The notes below the pieces were generated by a model that saw only the letters and a list, made by a program, of their open reading frames with translations, had not been told where the DNA came from and did not search any database. The position numbers and the translations under genes are program-made. Source: Planctomycetota bacterium (GTDB lineage Bacteria > Planctomycetota > UBA1135 > GCA-002686595). From it: a stretch of 61,006 nucleotides of DNA. The stretch covers positions 1 through 61,006 of the forward strand of contig JAJDET010000057.1 of the NCBI GenBank assembly GCA_029259655.1, written 5' to 3'. Every line of letters starts with the position of its first letter. The first letter of the stretch is position 1. Of this stretch, positions 19,036 through 28,839 are shown in pieces.

Positions 19036-19476
19036 TCATGCGCCGTTCGCAGAGCCGGCCGAGTCCCACGGCATGGCCTGGTCGTCGGCGGACTGGTAGC
19101 CCATGTAGGGAACACGAGGTCGGACCTGGCGGTTGCCGGTGACCGGGTCCTCGCGCTCCTCGAACTGCACCTGCACGTAGGCCTTGCGGCCGACGAGGTC
19201 GTCCCGGACGACCTCGAGGACCCCGTCGGTGTCGAACCCCAGCTTCGACAACACGTGCTTGGCGCGGTGCATGCCGCGTTCTGACCAGGAGAATCCGTCC
19301 CAGGCCGCTGTGCGCCCGGAGTACTCGCCGTCGTCCACCATGAGCCTGAAGGACCACCTCGGGTCCCCCTCACGGGTGGCACGCTCGCGCACCTCCGTGA
19401 TGCGACACAGGTAGGTTCCCTCGGGAACGGACACGAAACTGTCCACGTCCTCCACGCTGCTGAAGTCGATCCGCAC
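19036..19476 (-). CDS. Small DUF669-like protein of unknown function
   Basis: A 146-aa acidic protein with VPEGTYLCRITEVRERAT, SFRLMVDDGEYSGRTAAWDGFSWSERG and a lysine-containing helix (HRAKHVLSKLGFDTDG). This pattern resembles DUF669, a family common in phage genomes next to DNA-metabolism genes; the match is by eye. The GTG at 19476 is preferred to one two codons upstream because GGAGGTGATC, a full complement of the 16S tail, sits immediately before it, an unusually strong ribosome-binding site in this window. It lies just upstream of ligA. A DNA-binding role is a guess only. Confidence 0.65.
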   Translation of the reverse strand: MRIDFSSVEDVDSFVSVPEGTYLCRITEVRERATREGDPRWSFRLMVDDGEYSGRTAAWDGFSWSERGMHRAKHVLSKLGFDTDGVLEVVRDDLVGRKAYVQVQFEEREDPVTGNRQVRPRVPYMGYQSADDQAMPWDSAGSANGA

Positions 19477-19551
19477 GATCACCTCCGGTTCGGTGCCTTG
19501 TCCCCCGTGAGACGGAGGGGGCGACGTGTGGTTGCAACGTCGACCGGAGAA

Positions 19552-21216
19552 TCAGTCGCGGAGCTCGTCGAGGGCCGCTCGCAGCGGCGCGATGGTCGTT
19601 CGCCCCGCCTCCTCGACGACCGAGTGGAGCTCGATGGCCGCCTCGAGGTTCTCCTCCAGGGTGTCCGCGACGGCGCCCTTCTCCTGAGCGGCCCGGATGC
19701 GTTCCTGTCCGAGCATCGCCAGGAAAGCCACGGGGCCGAGCGCCTCGCTCAGCCGAGCCTCTGCGCGCGACAGGGCCTCGAGGTCCCCGCCTCCCGCGAG
19801 CGCTTCGACCGCGAGCTCGCGGCAGACGCGCGCGGCCCGGACGCTCTCCTCCGCGCCGGAGAGCATTTGCCGGACGGCGTCCCGCATCCGACCCCGCCTC
19901 TCCGTGACGTCGAGCCCGGCTGCGGCGCGGTCGAGGATGTCGTCGACGGCGAGGTCGCCCTCAGCGCCCAGAGCATCCACGAACTCGGCGAACGGGGAGT
20001 GCGACATCCCGTCGATGTGCGCGCCCCCCTCGGTGCAGTTCACGACACGCGCTTCGGTCGAGCGCGCCGCGATCTGGAACCACTGGAGAAAGGTGTAGAG
20101 CGTGGCGGAGGTCGGGACCGACCCGCCGCCGATCGCGGGCACGGGCACGAGCAACTCGTCGGGGTGGCGGATCAGCTCGACCTCGTCCGTGTGCGGATCC
20201 TTCACCGGACGCACGAGCGTGAACGAGCGGCCGTCCTCGCTCGCCTCGACGCGCGCTCCGCCGTCGACGCACGAGTCGACGTAGTAGCGGCCGTCCGGGA
20301 GTGCGAGGTCCTGCCCCACGAGAGCGATCGGGTCGCAACCCATCGCGATGGCCAGGCTGAGCTCGCTGCACGCGACGGAGCCGCCCGTATCGAGCTCCGC
20401 AGTCTCGCCCATGGCTCCGAAGATCCACGTGTCGACGGCCTCGTGCGACGAGAACGTGAAGATCCTGCGCGCGGGAAACGCGTAGTGCTTCGGGTTCACG
20501 ACGGCGTCGAAGACGAGCGACGAGGGCGCGGTCGTGTCGAAGCCCGCGAAGTGCCGCGGCAGGTAGAGCGGATCGGAGACGACGACCAGGTCGGGGACCA
20601 CGCCGGCTGTCTGGAGGGCCGCAAGGGCGTGACTGCCCGTCATCACGAGCGCGCGTCCCGACACTTCCCGCAAGAGGTGGATGTTCTTCGCGAGCGAGGG
20701 GCCGGGCGAGACGATCACGCAGGGGCGCCCCGCGAAACTCCCGGCGAGCGCCCCGACCGTCGGGAGCTCCGCCATCCGCGCGAGGTTCGCGATCCCTTGC
20801 TTCGCCCAGATCGGAGTGTGGCGGTCGACCGTGCGACGAAACACGCCGTGCGACTGAACGGCGCCGCGCAACGCGCGTGTGAGGTCCGCGATCAATCCGT
20901 CCGGGAGCCGGGCACCGGGCTGGCGTCGAACGTTCGCGTTCGCCGGCGGATCGCCCGGAAACGCGAGGACGGCGCGGTAGAGCTCGAGCGGAGTCTCGGC
21001 CCGGACGTAGGGAGCGGGAGGCGGCGCGACACCGTGGAGCGCGGTGCCGAACTCGACGACGCGCGCCTGCCCGACGTCGAGCAGGGCCCGGTAGAGGCCG
21101 GGGTCGCCCTCGCCCGCCACGACGAGCACGTCACGCGCGTGATCCCAGCCTGGGGTGAAGAGCTCCTCGAGGGAGATCGAGGCGTCCGAGGAGTTGGACA
21201 TCGTTCGAACGGCCAT
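19552..21216 (-). CDS. Maf/MptE-like (DUF115) protein, motility accessory-type
   Basis: A protein of about 554 aa whose central part carries CVIVSPGPSLAKNIHLL, ALVMTGSHALAALQTAGVVPDLVVVSDP and SVACSELSLAIAMGCDPIALVGQDLALPDG. These are hallmarks of the family that includes 6-hydroxymethylpterin diphosphokinase MptE and the Maf proteins that transfer nonulosonic acids to flagellin. Bacterial members of this length are usually Maf-like. No flagellin or sialic-acid-type biosynthesis gene is nearby, so the acceptor is unknown. A start at 21216 or 21201 is possible; the segment upstream of these looks non-coding. Confidence 0.75.
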   Translation of the reverse strand: MAVRTMSNSSDASISLEELFTPGWDHARDVLVVAGEGDPGLYRALLDVGQARVVEFGTALHGVAPPPAPYVRAETPLELYRAVLAFPGDPPANANVRRQPGARLPDGLIADLTRALRGAVQSHGVFRRTVDRHTPIWAKQGIANLARMAELPTVGALAGSFAGRPCVIVSPGPSLAKNIHLLREVSGRALVMTGSHALAALQTAGVVPDLVVVSDPLYLPRHFAGFDTTAPSSLVFDAVVNPKHYAFPARRIFTFSSHEAVDTWIFGAMGETAELDTGGSVACSELSLAIAMGCDPIALVGQDLALPDGRYYVDSCVDGGARVEASEDGRSFTLVRPVKDPHTDEVELIRHPDELLVPVPAIGGGSVPTSATLYTFLQWFQIAARSTEARVVNCTEGGAHIDGMSHSPFAEFVDALGAEGDLAVDDILDRAAAGLDVTERRGRMRDAVRQMLSGAEESVRAARVCRELAVEALAGGGDLEALSRAEARLSEALGPVAFLAMLGQERIRAAQEKGAVADTLEENLEAAIELHSVVEEAGRTTIAPLRAALDELRD

Positions 21217-21286
21217 CCTAGTCGTAGCCCGAACCCGTTCCAGCCCGCAGCCAGCCGACAAGGCTCAGGCGCGCACCCGCATCACG

Positions 21287-21419
21287 ACGTGCCCGTGCCC
21301 GTGCCCGAATCTCTCTGAATCGGTCCCGAATCCGAATCCTCCCGGTTCGGTTCCTGGGTGCGTTTCGACCTCGCGCTGCCCAACCGGAGCATCGGGCACG
21401 GGCACGGGCACGGGCACGT
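21287..21419. repeat. Inverted arrays of the GGGCAC hexamer (long hairpin)
   Basis: Left arm 21287-21308 reads ACGT followed by CCCGTG-type repeats; right arm 21392-21419 holds four GGGCAC units. The arms are complementary over 22 bases, the right arm having one extra unit, and enclose 83 bases. It lies 3' of the M19 dipeptidase gene and before the Maf-like gene on the same strand, so it may terminate or stabilise the dipeptidase transcript. Confidence 0.7.
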
Positions 21420-21431
21420 TTGGGAGAGCAA

Positions 21432-22562
21432 CTAAGAGGCGGGAGCTCGCTCTCCGGCCAGCGTTCCCGGACCCGTCACCTCGTCGAAGACCCGCGCCAT
21501 GTTCTCCCCCATCACGAGCCGGACATCGTCCTCGGAGAAGCCGCGCTCGGCGAGCTTCTGCGCCAGCACCGGATAGCGCGAGGCATCCTCCAGATCGTCG
21601 GGCCCGCGCTGGATCCCATCGAAGTCGGAGCCGATCCCGACGTGGCGAACACCAGCGACCTCGACCGCGTGGACCACGTGCTCGACGAGCCGGTCCGCGG
21701 GCATGGGCCGGGCCTCGCGCTGCATCACGGCGGACTGGAGCAGCATGCGCTCCGTCTCCGTCCCACCCCGGACCGCGAGGTAGGCCGCGCTTTCCCGCAC
21801 GCGTGTTTCCTCGGCCTTCGCGTCCGCGTCGAGGAATCCCGGATGGAACACGATGCCGACGACACCGTCGCGCTCGGCGAGTGCGTGCAGCTGGGCGTCC
21901 GTGAGGTTGCGCGGATGATCGAAGAGCGCGTGACAGCCCGAGTGGCTCGCGATGACCGGCTTCTCGCTCGTCTCGAGCGCGTCGAGGAACGCGCGCTCGC
22001 CGGCGTGGGAGAGATCCACGACGATGCCGAGCCGGTTCATCTCGCGCACGACCTCGCGCCCGAACTGCGAGAGGCCGACGGGGATGCCGCTGCCGGCATC
22101 CGGCTGGCACGAGCGGATCCACGAGAGGTGGTTGTTCCAGACGAGCGTCATGACGCGCAACCCGCCCTCGAAGAAGCGGCCGAGCTTCCGGAGGTCTTCC
22201 TCGATCGCGTGCCCGCCCTCGATCCCCGGAATGCCGGCGATGAGTCCGCGCGCGCGCGAGTCCGCGAGCTCGCGACCGTTGCCGACGAGCACCATCCGGT
22301 GCGGGTGCCTCTCGGCCAGGAGGTGCGCCTCCCGGAGGAGCGCGTGGGCTCGCTGGAAGGGTCCCAGGCCGTCGGGATTCTCGGGCCCGGCCGTCTCGAG
22401 GAACGACGGGTCGATCCAGCACACGAGCACGAGGGCGAAGACCCCTCCCTCGGCGGCGCGCACGAGGTCCAGGTGCCCCGGTCCGCGTCGGCCGAGGTCG
22501 TGCCCGAGGTCGAGGGCGCGCTGGAGCGAGTCGGTATGGGCGTCGAAGACCAGTGCCGGCAC
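21432..22562 (-). CDS. Membrane dipeptidase, peptidase family M19
   Basis: A 376-aa zinc dipeptidase of the renal dipeptidase family. The N-terminal DAHTDSLQ holds the HxD zinc ligands, GIEGGHAIE the bridging glutamate, and VVDLSHAGERAF and VIASHSGCHALF the next two histidines; GIGSDFDGI and the C-terminal GENMARVFDEV complete the fold. There is no signal peptide, so the product is probably cytoplasmic. Members cleave dipeptides, including D-residue-containing ones. The ATG at 22562 sits directly at the conserved first strand. It is divergent from the response regulator gene; the 220-base gap holds paired operator-like repeats. Confidence 0.93.
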   Translation of the reverse strand: MPALVFDAHTDSLQRALDLGHDLGRRGPGHLDLVRAAEGGVFALVLVCWIDPSFLETAGPENPDGLGPFQRAHALLREAHLLAERHPHRMVLVGNGRELADSRARGLIAGIPGIEGGHAIEEDLRKLGRFFEGGLRVMTLVWNNHLSWIRSCQPDAGSGIPVGLSQFGREVVREMNRLGIVVDLSHAGERAFLDALETSEKPVIASHSGCHALFDHPRNLTDAQLHALAERDGVVGIVFHPGFLDADAKAEETRVRESAAYLAVRGGTETERMLLQSAVMQREARPMPADRLVEHVVHAVEVAGVRHVGIGSDFDGIQRGPDDLEDASRYPVLAQKLAERGFSEDDVRLVMGENMARVFDEVTGPGTLAGERAPAS

Positions 22563-22590
22563 GTGAGGACCCTACCGACGGGACCTCGAT

Positions 22591-22605
22591 CTGCCAACCT
22601 GACAG
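22591..22605. promoter_or_regulatory. Operator-like motif CTGCCAACCTGACAG, copy 1
   Basis: One of two copies of TGYCA-N3-TGRCA in the gap between the M19 dipeptidase and the response regulator/groESL cluster. Read on the minus strand it contains TTGGCA, which with TAGGGT 17 bases on could form a promoter for the dipeptidase gene. The regulator is unknown. Confidence 0.5.
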
Positions 22606-22630
22606 CCAGGCCCGACCTTCCACCCCGGCG

Positions 22631-22645
22631 CTGCCAAATTGACAC
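22631..22645. promoter_or_regulatory. Operator-like motif CTGCCAAATTGACAC, copy 2, with consensus -35 element
   Basis: Second copy, exactly 40 bases from the first, so both would face the same side of the helix. It contains a perfect TTGACA (22638-22643) facing the response regulator gene; no good -10 element is visible at the usual distance. A protein binding here would block or assist that promoter. Confidence 0.5.
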
Positions 22646-22782
22646 GAGACCCTGCGCCGAGGATCGGGCCCGAAGAGGCCCGGAGAGGCACTCCGCGTGC
22701 TGGTGAGGGTCCCCCGGACCGGCCCGGGCAGCGGCACGGCCTTTGCTCCTCCGGGGGGATCCCGAAGGGACCTCTCCATACC

Positions 22783-23166
22783 ATGCGCCGCCTCCTCCTC
22801 GCCGACGACGACCTAGAGCTCCGCACCGGAGTCGCCGACCTGCTCGGTGACCTCGAGCTGGAGATCTTCCTGGCCGAGACCGGGATCGAGGCACTGGAAG
22901 TGGTGCGCAGGGAAGCGATTCACACGGCGCTGCTCGACTGGAACATGCCGGCCTGCTCGGGCCTCGAGGCGCTCGGGCAGATCCAGGAGATCCGACAGGG
23001 CCTGCCCTGCATTCTCTACTCGGGCAACCTCACGCCGGGCATGGAGGGCGTCGCGCTGCGAGCCGGCGCCTTCTCGGTGATGAAGAAGCCGGTGGTACCC
23101 GACCTCCTGCGCCGCGAGGTTTTGCGCGCGCTGGAGAGGTACGAGCACCTCCAGAATCTGAACTGA
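22783..23166 (+). CDS. Single-domain response regulator (receiver domain only)
   Basis: A 127-aa CheY-like receiver with acidic pair Asp8/Asp9, phosphorylation site Asp52 (ALLDWNMP), Ser80 in the switch position (LYSGN) and Lys102 (MKKP). There is no output domain, so it must act by protein contact or phosphotransfer. No histidine kinase is nearby. It lies 66 bases upstream of groES on the same strand and may be co-transcribed with the chaperonin genes, an uncommon pairing. The ATG at 22783 is directly at the first strand of the fold; the longer frame upstream is promoter DNA. Confidence 0.9.
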   Translation: MRRLLLADDDLELRTGVADLLGDLELEIFLAETGIEALEVVRREAIHTALLDWNMPACSGLEALGQIQEIRQGLPCILYSGNLTPGMEGVALRAGAFSVMKKPVVPDLLRREVLRALERYEHLQNLN

Positions 23167-23232
23167 CCAACCCGCCGCGCCGCGAGCGGGGTCCGAGAAC
23201 CAAGACCCACCACTCTGAAACTCAAGAAGGCC

Positions 23233-23544
23233 ATGGCAACGAAAACCAAGTCCAAGGTGAACATCCGCCCTCTCGGTGACCGAGTCCTCGTGCAGCGCAC
23301 CGAGGCCGAGGAGAAGACCGCCGGAGGCATCCTCCTTCCCGAGTCCGCGAAGGAGAAGCCCAAGGAAGGCAAGATCATCGCCATCGGCGACGGCAAGCAG
23401 CTCGACAACGGCGAGCGCTCGACCTTCTCCGTCAAGGCCGGTGACAAGATCCTCTTCACCTCCTACGCCGGAACCGAGATCAAGTTCGACGGCGACGAAT
23501 ATCTCATCATGCACGAGAGCGACATTCTCGGCGTGATCAGCTGA
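23233..23544 (+). CDS. groES: Co-chaperonin GroES
   Basis: Heptameric lid of the GroEL folding chamber. 103 aa with [34 protein letters not shown] (mobile loop included) and [32 protein letters not shown]. The ATG at 23233 was taken; a slightly shorter start would also fit. It is followed by groEL after 30 bases. No CIRCE or HspR-type element is visible upstream. Confidence 0.97.
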   Translation: MATKTKSKVNIRPLGDRVLVQRTEAEEKTAGGILLPESAKEKPKEGKIIAIGDGKQLDNGERSTFSVKAGDKILFTSYAGTEIKFDGDEYLIMHESDILGVIS

Positions 23545-23574
23545 TCGACACGACGACAACAGACGGAGACCCCC

Positions 23575-25185
<1,611 letters not shown>

Positions 25186-25189
25186 CACC

Positions 25190-25215
25190 CCCGGCGCGCG
25201 GCGACGCGCGCCGGG
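25190..25215 (+). terminator. Hairpin 1 after groEL
   Basis: Perfect 10-bp stem CCCGGCGCGC/GCGCGCCGGG with a 6-base loop, starting four bases after the groEL stop. It has no T-run and may act as an mRNA-stabilising or attenuating hairpin ahead of the true terminator. Confidence 0.6.
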
Positions 25216-25250
25216 TCATTGACTGACAACAGAGAGAGACAACGCCCCCC

Positions 25251-25292
25251 ACGGGTCCCTCCGGCGCGAGCCGGAGGGACCCGTGTTCTTTT
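25251..25292 (+). terminator. Intrinsic terminator of the groESL operon
   Basis: Perfect 15-bp stem (25251-25265 with 25270-25284), tetraloop GCGA, followed by GTTCTTTT. This is the clearest rho-independent terminator in the window. The next gene starts 29 bases later. Confidence 0.9.
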
Positions 25293-25320
25293 GGGGGGAT
25301 CCGTTAGGCTCGGGTCAGCC

Positions 25321-26373
25321 GTGAAGACGACCGCGACTCTCCTGCTGCTCCTTGTCGCCGCCGGAGCGATCCCTCCGCCGCTCTCGGTCTCCGCGACCAC
25401 GCTCAAGAAGCTCACCGATCTGTCGGACGGCATCTTCGTCGGACGGGTGACGCGCGTCTTCGAGGCCGAGGCCGAGATCGAGACGGAGGTCTCGGACTCT
25501 GAGTGGAGGAAGGCCTCGTGGCGGTTCGCCGAGCTCGAGGTCGAGACCGTCCTGCGCGGAGCGCCCGCCACGTCCCGGGTCCACTTCCTGGCCCAGGGGA
25601 CGTGGCTCTGCGACATCTCGACCGCGAGCGTCGGCGAGGAGGCCCTGCTCTTCCTCGAGCACCTCCCGCTGCGCGGATCGCGAGAGGAGCTCGATGCGGA
25701 GACGCGCGACCCGGTCTGGCGCATCGCACACAGCGGCCGCGGGCGGATCCCACTGCGACGCACCGAGGGACGTCGGTTCGCGACCGTCGACGTCGATTCC
25801 GTCGAGCTCCCCAAGTCGATTCCCACCCAGCCGGGCCCGGTCTCCGACTCGGACTCCGTGCGCGACGCGCCCCTGGACACCGTGGTGTCGTGGTGTCGCA
25901 AGCGGATCGCGAAGAAGGCCCTCTTCGCCCCCGCCCACCCCGAGCACGGGACGGCCGCGCAGTACGCCCTCTACCTCGCGACGCCGGACACGGGCGGCCC
26001 GCCCCGCTCACCGTCCCTGATCTGCGCCGTGTGGTCCGACGGCGACTACGTCTACAGCAAGAACGGCGTCGAGGGCGGCGCACCCTATCGGCGGGAGCGC
26101 GTCGGGACCGACGCGCTCAGGCGGCTCTCGGAGCAGCTCGACGACGCGTCGGGCGGGTGGAAGGACCTCTTGAAGCGCTTCGACGACGAGACGCTGGCCG
26201 GCATCCCGAGCTACCACCTGGTCGTCCGCGACTGGGAGACGCGCGAGCTCGTCCGCATCCCCGCCGGCACGACCGTGCGCGACCGCTCCTGGCACAAGGC
26301 CGTCGAGGCCCTGCTCGCCCTGCGCCCCTGGTTCGGAGAGCGCATCGGCGACTTCGAGATCGTGCTGCGCTGA
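25321..26373 (+). CDS. Exported protein of unknown function
   Basis: A 350-aa protein. The GTG at 25321 gives a clear signal peptide (VKTTATLLLLLVAAGA), whereas the longer frame would start within the groESL terminator. The mature part opens with ATTLKKLTDLSDGIFVGRVTRV, a pattern typical of small beta-barrel proteins with a secreted 'transport of exposure' strand arrangement, followed by VHFLAQGTWLCD; the C-terminal third is mixed helix and strand. No catalytic motif was recognised. It is convergent with another exported protein, with only seven bases between the stops. Confidence 0.75.
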   Translation: MKTTATLLLLLVAAGAIPPPLSVSATTLKKLTDLSDGIFVGRVTRVFEAEAEIETEVSDSEWRKASWRFAELEVETVLRGAPATSRVHFLAQGTWLCDISTASVGEEALLFLEHLPLRGSREELDAETRDPVWRIAHSGRGRIPLRRTEGRRFATVDVDSVELPKSIPTQPGPVSDSDSVRDAPLDTVVSWCRKRIAKKALFAPAHPEHGTAAQYALYLATPDTGGPPRSPSLICAVWSDGDYVYSKNGVEGGAPYRRERVGTDALRRLSEQLDDASGGWKDLLKRFDDETLAGIPSYHLVVRDWETRELVRIPAGTTVRDRSWHKAVEALLALRPWFGERIGDFEIVLR

Positions 26374-26380
26374 CGCCGTC

Positions 26381-27409
26381 CTACTCGACCGTCGTGCCCT
26401 CGATCGAGAGCTCGCCCGTCAGCTCCGCCTCGAGCTCCATCGGGATCTGAGCCTCGCCGAAGTCCACCTCGGCGCTCGCGTAGAGGTCGAGCGCGACGTC
26501 GCCGGTGAGCTCGAACGTGTGGAAGTGGCCGCGCTTCACGTCCCACAGGAGCTCGCCCTCGAAGTCCAGGAAGAGGTCGATCGCGAACTCGTCCACGTCG
26601 CCCTCGAAATCCGCCTGCTCCGCGATCTGTGCCGCCACGACGTCCGCCACGTCCATGCTGATCTCGGTCGACAGTGCGAGCCCGATGAACGCGAGCGCGA
26701 CGTCACCGTCGGCGCGCATCCCCTTGAAGGTGCACTCGAGCACGGCTTCCTCGAGCGCCTCGCGCAGCGGGTCCGCGAACCCGACCGGGATGCCGTCGAA
26801 GCCCTCGATCTCGGACTCCGCAGCGCGCGTGAAGTCGAGTCCGGGGATGATGAACGAGCCGAGCTTGGTCGCGGGGACCTCCCAGCGGTCGCCGGCCTCC
26901 ACGTCTTCACCGGGCAGGAGCGCGCGCAGGTCGAGGTCCTCGGCCAGGACCGCGAGCGCCTCGTCCTCGTCGCCCTCGCTGTCCTCGCCCCACTCCCGGT
27001 CGTAGCCGCCCTCTTCCTCGTTCCAGGTGAAGACGACGTCCTGGCCCTCGATCTCGTCGACGGACTCTTCCCCGGAGTCGTCGAAAGCGTCGTGGCTGAA
27101 GGTCACGGTCTCGTAGGTCCGGTGGATCTTGGTCGGCCTCCGATCCGCGACGCCCACGAAGCGGTCACGCACCTGGAGCGCGTAGCCGAACTCGCCCTCG
27201 ATGTCGGTCGGGTCCACCCCCCCCATCCCCATCGGGAACTCCTGGTCGTTCATCCGCATGGACACTTCCTCCAGACCGAACGAGGCCGTGACCTCGAAGG
27301 ACCTGTAGATCTCGCTCCCCTCCTCCGGGGAGTAGTCGATCACGGTCCGGACCGGAAGGAAGGCGGCGAGGGCGAACAGGGTGGTCGCGAGGAGCAGTCG
27401 GGTCTTCAT
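26381..27409 (-). CDS. Acidic exported protein of unknown function
   Basis: A 342-aa protein starting MKTRLLLATTLFALAAFLP, a good signal peptide. The mature protein is very acidic, with runs such as EEEGGYDREWGEDSEGDEDEA (partly shown by clusters at about residues 125-150), and has repeated amphipathic strands near the C-terminus (TGDVALDLYASAEVDFGEA, ELEAELTGELSIEGT). No domain is recognised. The much longer open frame upstream is arginine-rich antisense noise; the ATG at 27409 is the credible start. Confidence 0.78.
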   Translation of the reverse strand: MKTRLLLATTLFALAAFLPVRTVIDYSPEEGSEIYRSFEVTASFGLEEVSMRMNDQEFPMGMGGVDPTDIEGEFGYALQVRDRFVGVADRRPTKIHRTYETVTFSHDAFDDSGEESVDEIEGQDVVFTWNEEEGGYDREWGEDSEGDEDEALAVLAEDLDLRALLPGEDVEAGDRWEVPATKLGSFIIPGLDFTRAAESEIEGFDGIPVGFADPLREALEEAVLECTFKGMRADGDVALAFIGLALSTEISMDVADVVAAQIAEQADFEGDVDEFAIDLFLDFEGELLWDVKRGHFHTFELTGDVALDLYASAEVDFGEAQIPMELEAELTGELSIEGTTVE

Positions 27410-27498
27410 CGGAGTAGGTGGGATTCGGGTGGGGTAGGGATCGTACACCGCTGATCGCGATCGCACGGGCACGTTGCGGCGGGCGGAAGGGGTGATTT

Positions 27499-28839
27499 TC
27501 ACGCGCTCGCCCTGCCGCTCCCGGGCAGGAGCTTCGCGAGCAGGGCGTCGACCTCTTCTCGCCCCATGGGCCCCCCCACGGCCAGGCAGGGGGTATCCGG
27601 AAAGAGGCAAGCGCGGGCGGCCCGAAGGACGTCCTCGGCGGTTACGGCGGCGAGCTCCCGCGGGAGGCGCTCGAGGTGGTCCGGGGGCAGCCCGAACCGC
27701 TCGGCGCTGACGAGGTAGTTCACGCGCCGCGCCGCGCGCTCGAAGCCGAGCGCGTAGGACCCGAGCAGGTAGCTCTGCGCGAGCTCGAGCTCTTCCGCGG
27801 CGACCGGCTCCTCCCGGATCCGGCGCATCTCCTCCAGGAAGCTCACGACCGCGCGCTCGACGTTCTCCGGAGACGTGCCGATGTAGGCCGAGAACGTCCC
27901 GGGGAAGAGCCCGGCGCTCGAGTGGATGTCGGCGTGCACGCTGTAGGCGAGCCCCTGCTCGTCGCGCAGCTTCCGCGAGAGGCGGTTCGTGAAGCCCGGC
28001 CCGGTCCCGAGCACGTGATCCATCACCACGAGCGCCGGGTACATCGGATGCGAGCGCGGAATGCCGAGGTGTCCGAGGTAGACGTGCACCTGCTGGCGGT
28101 CGGCGTGGAAGGCTGCGGCACGCGGCGCGGGGTCGGGGAAGGACTCGTCCGGCGGACCGAGCTCGGCGCCCGACTTCCAGCCCGCGAGGCGACGCTCGAA
28201 GGCGCGCTTCACGGCGGCGGGATCGACGTCGCCACACACCGCGATGACCGCGCGCTCCGGACACCAGTGCTCGTCGCGGTGGGCGAGGAGCTCCACGCGC
28301 CCGATGCCCGCCACGCTCTCGGGCGTCCCGTGGGACGGCCGGCCGAGCCAGTGGTCGCCGTACACGAGCTTCCGGAAGTGACGAGCGGCCTGTATTCGAT
28401 GGTCCTCGCGCTCGACGATCAGACGGTCGACGAGCCGCTGGCGCTGGCGCGCGATCTTCTCGTCGGGATAGTCGGCTTCGAGCAGGAGCTCGCAGGCGAC
28501 GTCGACGAGCAGCTTCCAGGCGCTGCCCGAGATCGTCCCGGCAACCCCCGACGCGTTGCCGGCGAGGTGTCCGCCTTCCGGTTCGACGAGCTCCGCCAGC
28601 TCCTCTTCGGTGTGCCGCGTCGTTCCCTGGTCGCAGAACCGCCCGACGAGCTCGGCCGTCCCCTCGCGGCCCGGAGGGTCGTTCGCGTGGGCGCCGCGGA
28701 AGTGCACGCGGATCGCCGCGACCGGTGCGCCCTCGCGGCGATCGACGAGCAGCACGGCTCCGGAGCTCAGCTCGAAGCGCTGGACGTCGAGTCGCGGAGC
28801 GGGGATCTGGGCGAGCGTCCTCAAGTCGGTCGACACCAT
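27499..28839 (-). CDS. M16-family peptidase-like protein, non-catalytic partner subunit
   Basis: A 446-aa insulinase/processing-peptidase-fold protein. The HxxEH zinc motif is absent: at the equivalent place the sequence is GREGTAELVGRF. The substrate-binding features of the partner chain are kept (GFTNRLSRKLRDEQGLAYSVHA, with the Arg and Tyr typical of the second domain). It overlaps the catalytic M16 gene by 19 bases, the classic arrangement of a heterodimeric bacterial M16 peptidase. ATG at 28839. No signal peptide is visible, so a cytoplasmic or unconventional location is likely. Confidence 0.87.
   Translation of the reverse strand: MVSTDLRTLAQIPAPRLDVQRFELSSGAVLLVDRREGAPVAAIRVHFRGAHANDPPGREGTAELVGRFCDQGTTRHTEEELAELVEPEGGHLAGNASGVAGTISGSAWKLLVDVACELLLEADYPDEKIARQRQRLVDRLIVEREDHRIQAARHFRKLVYGDHWLGRPSHGTPESVAGIGRVELLAHRDEHWCPERAVIAVCGDVDPAAVKRAFERRLAGWKSGAELGPPDESFPDPAPRAAAFHADRQQVHVYLGHLGIPRSHPMYPALVVMDHVLGTGPGFTNRLSRKLRDEQGLAYSVHADIHSSAGLFPGTFSAYIGTSPENVERAVVSFLEEMRRIREEPVAAEELELAQSYLLGSYALGFERAARRVNYLVSAERFGLPPDHLERLPRELAAVTAEDVLRAARACLFPDTPCLAVGGPMGREEVDALLAKLLPGSGRASA

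Noticed and set aside
23167-23232. CIRCE or HspR-associated repeat before groES
   Set aside because: No TTAGCACTC/GAGTGCTAA or ACTCAAG-type dyad is visible in the gap or in the 220 bases before the response regulator.
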